A DNA stretch of 64,000 bases, from positions 992,001-1,056,000 of the forward strand of contig CP114126.1 of NCBI GenBank assembly GCA_029959195.1, written 5' to 3'. Each line of letters starts with the position of its first letter. Position 1 is the stretch's first letter. Origin of the DNA: Dictyophora rubrovolvata (lineage: Eukaryota > Basidiomycota > Agaricomycetes > Phallales > Phallaceae). This document shows, in pieces, positions 58,781-64,000 of the stretch. The translations under genes were made by a program, and so were the position numbers. The notes below the pieces were generated by a model, which was given only the letters and a program-made list of their open reading frames with translations, did not search any database and had not been told where the DNA came from.

Positions 58781-59437
58781 CGTTCAACAATACAAACAAA
58801 AGAAAAGGGAATGAAGCAAAAGCCTTTTGGTCGCAGTTATTTAAGAAAAAAAAGAAAAGTACAACACTCCAATTGATCGTCTTATAATCGATTGAACACT
58901 TGTCGCTCTTTGAATTTGGGCAGTGCTAGTGAGGGTATATACTCTTCTTTGTTTTGACTTAATAGACTTGGCTTGACTCGGGTGTCTGTGCATTGCTGTG
59001 CTGACCCATCCCCGTGACAACCACAGTCACATGCACCAATCACAGTGTGACAAACCAGGAGCCCCGATGTTCAGCGGCTTATATAAAAACCCCCAAACTT
59101 CTTCCGCCTTTTTCTTTCTTCAACCATCACGACCTTGACGCTGAGCTGCACTGTTCACGTTTTTATCGACACTACAATCTTTGCATAATTGCGTTGGTGT
59201 GCTGTTCGGTGTATAGGTTGTGTAGAACGATTTTTCTCCCGGGGACTGGGCATATCGTGTGCTGATTCTTTTTTTGCACAACTGGCTTGCGATTAATCGT
59301 CTCCTGGAACAGATAAATATTCTTTGTATCTACAGTAGCTGATACTAACTATATACACAATCCGTTTAACAACAGGACATTTTCCAGTTGTTTCCTCAGA
59401 CTTAGGAGTGAGATTCGCTGCAATGTAACATCAGCAT
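58781..59437. promoter_or_regulatory. Intergenic region with a TATA box and CT-rich element on the plus strand
   Basis: A clear TATATAAAA at 59080-59088 is followed by a pyrimidine-rich stretch (59098-59124), the usual look of a strong fungal promoter firing to the right, yet no credible plus-strand gene starts below it. The upstream 150 bases next to 58780 are the WW gene's promoter. Confidence 0.45.
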
Positions 59438-60387
59438 TTATATTCGACCGACTTCAGCTAGCGGTGGCGTAAACGTACCCAACAGCCCAAAGACCATCAT
59501 AACCGGTGCACACTCCCTCGCCAAATGAAAAGGCATTAGGAGGGAAACAAGCATTCCCATCATTAGTAGCAACAGTTCCCTAAAAAAAAGAAGCCAAGTG
59601 TTGAGTCATACTTTTTTTCCCTCACAAATGAACCACAAGTTTTATAGCGCACCAAGTCAGACCAGCAATATTCCAATGTCTGGGAACCAAAGTTCTGGAA
59701 GAAAACATTGCAAGTTCCAAAGGAGAGCGTCTCAACATGTCCAGGCTGAACTGTGAATGTGGATAGCTGTTGTGCGAAAACAGTGAACGAGTTCACGATT
59801 GTCTGGCAGTCGTCTGCAATTGGTGGCAACGTTCCGGCAGTGTTGTTGTTGCAAGATATGGAACCTGGGATAGCATATTTGGTGGGTCAACCAGGATGGC
59901 AGACCGACTTTGAGCTTGGAACTTACAGCTTGCTCCACATTCATTTTTCGGTGAGGGCGGTGGCGGCGGCAGAATAGGAGGAGGAGGCGGGGGACAGTCT
60001 ATACCGAGCAAGATACACAAGATCGAGTTGAGGTTAAGATCGATGGTCACGTCTGCGCTGGCGACGAGTGCTGTGGTAGGATTGCATTGGAATTGTGCAT
60101 AGTCGATAGAAATATCTCCTGCAGGTAATTCAGCCGTTTGGACGAGTTTTGCGCTGAGACAACTTGTTGGGGCTGATATATAAATTAACCAATTGAAGTT
60201 GTGCAGGTAAACGAAGATAAAGCGATAAAGGTACGGTCATGGTGTCAGGGGAAAGAGGAGAAGGGGGGGCAGGCATGTCGCGTAAGTAAGGTTCGTCCAA
60301 CAGAGGCGAGCGTAACTCACCAGTTGGGGTTGCGGTACCTAGAACGCAAAGCGTTGCAAAAGTCGTGACATACAAAAAGCCACGCAT
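59438..60387 (-). CDS. Secreted Cys-containing protein of unknown function
   Basis: The start MRGFLYVTTFATLCVLGTAT at 60387 is a signal peptide. Splicing at the GTGAGT donor near 60320 joins it to APTSCLSAKLVQTAELPAGD, then SIDYAQFQCNPTTALVAS, NSILCILLGIDC, a run of prolines (PPPPPPILPPPPPSP) and KNECGAS. Next come CSISCNNNTAGTLPPIADD, CQTIVNSFTVFAQQLSTFTV, QPGHVETLSFGTCNVFFQNF and SQTLEYCWSDL, and, after another intron, GTVATNDGNACFPPNAFSFG and EGVCTGYDGLWAVG. I end it at 59438 (GTFTPPLAEVGRI); an alternative splice at 59475 would extend it to 59293. About ten cysteines suggest disulfides. Similar secreted proteins with a TxxPxHVETLxFGTC core are common in basidiomycetes in my memory, but I know no function. 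Confidence 0.78.
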
Positions 60388-62933
60388 TGTTATTTCTTTT
60401 TCGATGGCAGTAAACCCAGAGAGAAAAGGAGGCAGTTTCTGTTGGTACACAAAAAACCTCCAATATCAATGCTTTTTAAACTATTCAAATTTTCTCTCCT
60501 TTCCGTTAGGCTTTTCCCAGACTTACCTTTCAAAAGATACCGTGCCGTGCAATACCTGCCAAGTGGTTCATCGTCTTTCCAAAATTATCCAGGAACAATT
60601 TGTTTGACACGGAGCCAGGACCATTGTTATTGATACGACAGCTGGCTTTTGAGGATAAAAGTGCCAACGGGATTCCTGTGTACTTCTTTCTTGGCTTCTC
60701 GTGTATATTCCCCCAAGCGGACAATCTTTTATACGGAAATGAATCCACTCACAAAGAACACTAGTACCAGAGGCTGCCTCATACTGCTCAACTTGAAGCT
60801 GAAGCCCAAACGCAGTCGTATTATCCGCGATGTCAAATCGGAGCAGTGTTTCCCACCTAAAACAGCCGAAACAGAGCGACAGTCATTTCTGTGCAACTGT
60901 ATTGGCAACTTTAACAAGTGGCTGACAACCTTTGAATTAGAAGAATCCCGAGAATCGATTCGTGTGAGTGACGCTTGTTGATGCTTGTGATACGCTTGAC
61001 GTATTCGGATGGTAATGACAGATCTTGTCATTGCTGTCAACCTGGGATAACGCGTCGTTCATCGCTTGTTTCGAATTTCATGAGTGAGATGAAAAAACGT
61101 AAGCGCCACACTGCGTAAATTAAAAGCGCAGTTTGTTTGTTAGACCACTAACTATGTAATGTATTTTATGTATGCACATCTCGCTTTGTAATTCACCCGC
61201 TGGCACAAGGAAACAAAAACATCTTCGAAAGCGAATTTCTTCCAAATTCAGGGCCATCAGTTGTTCGAGATCTTTTACTCGAGGCTGTAGCTTTGCAGCT
61301 GGAAATCACTGAACCAGCGTACCATGCCGCATTTATGAACCGGAACAAAAACCAACTGAATGAGTGTGAACTCAGCATTCACCACGCATATATGCAGTGC
61401 CTGGAATCTGAGACTCAGCATGCAGGTTTCTCGGCGAGAACGACTTTTATATTATCACAGCTGCGTTGATAAATTCGGTTGGAAGAACTTCTTCCGGCTC
61501 GGAAACACATGCGTTTCATAGATGAAATTCCTTTTTTTTTTTGAGGGTCTCTGCCAATTGTCAGCGGCGTTGTATAATACTTCCACCCAAGATCAAAACG
61601 AGCTGTCTCCGATCCGGGACGGTTTTCGCCCTGGAATGAGGGGTAAATCTGAGTTCAACATACTACGGCAGAAAATGATTGGGATTTTTTTAGTCAGGAA
61701 ATGCGGAACACACGAACTATGTACCACGAGTGTCTCAATCTGGACACTAATTAATAAATGGACGTGTCAATTGCTGTGCGTGTACAGAATCCAGATATAC
61801 CTGTCATCTTTGCTTTGTTCGACCTTTGAGATCTTTGGATTAGACTCGGCATGAGTTGGCATGCTCTTTCAGGTTGCAAGTTCGCTCGTTATGTTACCGT
61901 TGAAGTCAAGAGTTGGTGGCCGCTGTCCCCTGTTAATATATACATCTTCGGCGCAGCCGAATGTCGTCACCTTATGTTTAGTTACTTATTGCCTTCTGAG
62001 TTGGTATATTCACGACAGAAATCTCAGTACGGCGCAGGAGCCTCCCAAGTTGAACATTATAGTCACCTGGCTGCACAGATCGCCCGCATACGCATATATC
62101 AGGACGTTTCATCCGCTGTCGACCCGTTTTAGGCCATTTAAGCATTTTCTTCTCACTCAATCTCAAATCAACAAAAGAATCAAATGCATGTGGTAAGTTC
62201 AAGATACCGCTGGTTCAGGTGAAACCGACAACGTCAAAAACTTGAGGACGATAAGAAAAGAAGAAAGGATGCAGAAGTATGTGAAATTTGGCTTTATATA
62301 ATAATTTTTGGACTTATTAGTGATTTTCTGTTAGAAGTTAAGACACAGAATTTTGAGAGGCTCAAGGACAGTGCACTTGTCGACTACTAATAGGAACGGA
62401 TTTTCTTGAACTTGATTAAATGATTCAAGTCTATACTTCCAAATCCTCCACGTCTCATTGGAATTAAAGCAACATTTTGGGGAAAAGAGTTATGCAGCAT
62501 TGACACCCTAAGAGTTTGAGCCTGGGGCTACTATTTAGTGCTGACGATGCAAATTTAAACCTGTTGAAACGGTATGTATCGACCTGAATATAATTCAGTC
62601 CAACTTTCAAGAGTTGATTTTTCGGTAGTTTCGGGGATACCACGCGGCGTATACACCTAAATCCACCTCACAAATTAAGAGACTAACAATTAATTTGTTG
62701 TCGGGTTACCCCGTGTTAGACATCGTACTTACTGTACATACACAGAGGTTACACATAAAATACATCTTTTGTTATATAAATTACCTCTTGTCACTGAATT
62801 TGACGAGAACCCTCGTGAAAAGTTCACCAATGTCTAAGATTCGAGATATAAATAAAAGCTATGTATGCGCTAAGGTACGTACTTATTTCTATGCTTGATG
62901 TGTCATTAGTTGTGTTGTTATCGTTTCGGCACT
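60388..62933. other. Gene-poor region with one possible small secreted ORF
   Basis: At 60778-60725 the minus strand reads MRQPLVLVFFVSGFIS, a signal-peptide-like start, but I could not build a convincing spliced continuation; a GTGAGT donor after VFF is one option. The rest, about 61080-62930, contains only short frames on both strands, AT-rich tracts (62280-62330, 62760-62790) and no repeats or transposon features that I could recognise. Confidence 0.35.
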
Positions 62934-63479
62934 TCAAAGCGCGCCGCCACTTGGATCGGTGTCATCACTGGAGGCGGGGTCACTCGGAGCGGCGGGGTCG
63001 CTTGGATCAATAACACCAGTCGAGAGGGGAACAAGACCTGCATTATCATCACTTAGATCGTGACCGGAATCGCCACTAATGTCTGAACCATGACCGGAAT
63101 CATCACTGACGTCCGCGCCATGACCTGAATCACCACCAACGTCTGAATCATGACCGGAATCGTCACTAATGTCTGATCCATGACCGCATTCACCACTAAC
63201 GCCTGAATCGTGACCGGAATCACCGCCGAAATCGTGGCCTTCACCTCGACGGTAGCGGGGACTCGACCTCAATAAAGTAGATTGCGGAAGCCACAAAACA
63301 ATGGGAATTAGTTGTTCGCCGTCATCAGTGTTGATATACCTGCGCGGACCGTGAAATAACCCCAGGTCTTGACGTTGGTAGGAATTGGTCCTCAATTCAT
63401 TGCTCAAGCTGTTATCGAAGGGAAGTGCTCCGATCAGGGGAGGAAGCAAAGAAAGCAGACCGAAGGAGGAAAGGCGCAT
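62934..63479 (-). CDS. Secreted acidic repeat protein of unknown function
   Basis: A 181-codon frame starting MRLSSFGLLSLLPPLIGA at 63479, a typical signal peptide with cleavage expected after LIGA. The middle part has Arg, Tyr and Leu-rich sequence (GLFHGPRRYINTDDGEQL), then five or six 10-residue repeats of the form GH-D/G-SD-I/V-S-x-D-S (about 63244-63050), and a Pro/Ser/Asp-rich tail ending DTDPSGGAL. The repeats are very acidic with regularly spaced His and Asp, which could bind metal ions. One repeat holds the only Cys. No family recognised. It may be a single exon; no splice signals were needed. Expression is not certain. Confidence 0.65.
   Translation of the reverse strand: MRLSSFGLLSLLPPLIGALPFDNSLSNELRTNSYQRQDLGLFHGPRRYINTDDGEQLIPIVLWLPQSTLLRSSPRYRRGEGHDFGGDSGHDSGVSGECGHGSDISDDSGHDSDVGGDSGHGADVSDDSGHGSDISGDSGHDLSDDNAGLVPLSTGVIDPSDPAAPSDPASSDDTDPSGGAL
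63050..63244 (-). repeat. 30-bp coding minisatellite
   Basis: About six units of 30 bases, each containing a GG(A/T)CATGA-like core on the minus strand (TCATGACCGGAATC on the plus strand), encode the GHxSDxSxDS repeats of the secreted protein. Units differ mostly by silent or D/G, I/V changes. Confidence 0.8.
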
Positions 63480-64000
63480 TTTTGAGAAAGAAACAATCTA
63501 ATAAGAGGTATTAGACAGTAGAATATTGAGTCGAGTTGATTTTTTCTTTTCTGAGCTCACATAGCTCTCGATTAAATACCATTTGCGAAATAGCATCTGT
63601 CCGCAGAACCGCTGTCCTCGAGGAACCATTTTGGCCAGCTCCGTGATGAAGGCATAGATTCAACGGAATCCAGGATAACAAAACCCTATGAACACAAAGT
63701 GGAAGGGCGAGCGAATCCCTTACCAAATGGCCCAGCTCAGGGACAGCCATTTTGAGGGAGCACCTCTTCCACAAATACATACTTCCGTCCCAAGTTCGTC
63801 ACCTAGTTCCAAAATAGTATTTCTCTAAATGTGCCGAATCGTGTAACGTTCTGGAAAATCGAGTATCAAATCCTTCACTGTCAGCTGGGTATAGTCCGAT
63901 TTCAGAGCAGAAAAGATTATGAAGTGAGTCTACGGGTAAAAACGGACAAATCGTTGGTTTTGATAAAAACTGGCCAGACGGGTAAGGAAGTAAATCATCC
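63480..64000. other. Right end of window, no supported gene
   Basis: The first 60 bases are the leader of the secreted repeat protein. A minus-strand frame at 63780-63511 (89 codons, MYLWKRCSLKMAVPELG) has no family features and no sign of splicing; I do not call it a gene. Nothing else was seen. Confidence 0.4.

Noticed and set aside
1-64000. Mating-type locus
   Set aside because: No homeodomain pair, STE3-type receptor or CaaX pheromone precursor seen, and the usual flanking MIP gene is absent.

Overview
The window is nuclear DNA of a filamentous fungus, most likely a mushroom-forming basidiomycete (Agaricomycetes). This is inferred from gene-dense packing (about one gene per 3 kb on both strands), genes cut by many introns of about 50-70 bases with GTRNGT donors and short exons, and the protein families present. 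It looks like ordinary chromosome arm: mostly single-copy housekeeping genes, one recent tandem duplication, and a few gene-poor gaps. I saw no rRNA, tRNA, CRISPR array, recognisable transposon or viral relic. All gene models were built by eye from reading frames and splice signals, so internal exon borders are approximate unless a position is given.

Layout. 1-1046: possible tail of an unrecognised gene. 1047-7696 (-): full-size PDR-type ABC transporter. 7941-8840 (+): intronless short-chain dehydrogenase. 8898-11430 (-): replication licensing factor CDT1. 11677-16575 (+): PRM10/ThrE-family membrane protein with a long disordered N-terminus. 16798-19420 (+): class I histone deacetylase RPD3. 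19421-23085: gene-poor. 23086-24032 (+): isochorismatase-fold hydrolase. 24171-26666 (+): serine palmitoyltransferase subunit LCB2. 27234-28240 (+): glutathione S-transferase. 28901-30864 and 31737-33719 (-): two tandem annexins. 34354-36548 (+): secreted S10 serine carboxypeptidase. 37341-39476 (+): UDP-glycosyltransferase. 40456-42425 (+): CCCH zinc-finger protein. 42837-43818 (+): Rho GDI. 44131-48677 (-): RAD16-like SNF2/RING protein. 49406-50457 (+): ribosomal protein uL2. 50609-53349 (-): FGGY sugar kinase. 53526-57093 (-): giant Q/P-rich protein with a WW-like N-terminus. 57896-58780 (-): WWM1-like WW protein. 59438-60387 (-) and 62934-63479 (-): secreted proteins of unknown function.

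The genes do not form an obvious single pathway. Themes are chromosome biology (CDT1, RPD3, RAD16), membrane, lipid and transport functions (ABC transporter, LCB2, PRM10, annexins, Rho GDI) and detoxification or metabolite handling (GST, UDP-glycosyltransferase, FGGY kinase, isochorismatase-like). Several neighbours share short promoters (CDT1/PRM10, ABC/SDR, RAD16/uL2) or converge closely (SDR/CDT1, uL2/FGGY).

The observations most worth a second look are the roughly 2.7 kb annexin duplication with a 24-bp near-perfect hairpin at its junction, two tiny internal exons (12 and 13 nt) that sit in conserved motifs, a GC-AG intron in the isochorismatase gene, a thrice-repeated RGRRQTGLPP motif in the PRM10-like protein, and repeat expansions in two unrecognised proteins. 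I found nothing I would call a new multi-gene system.
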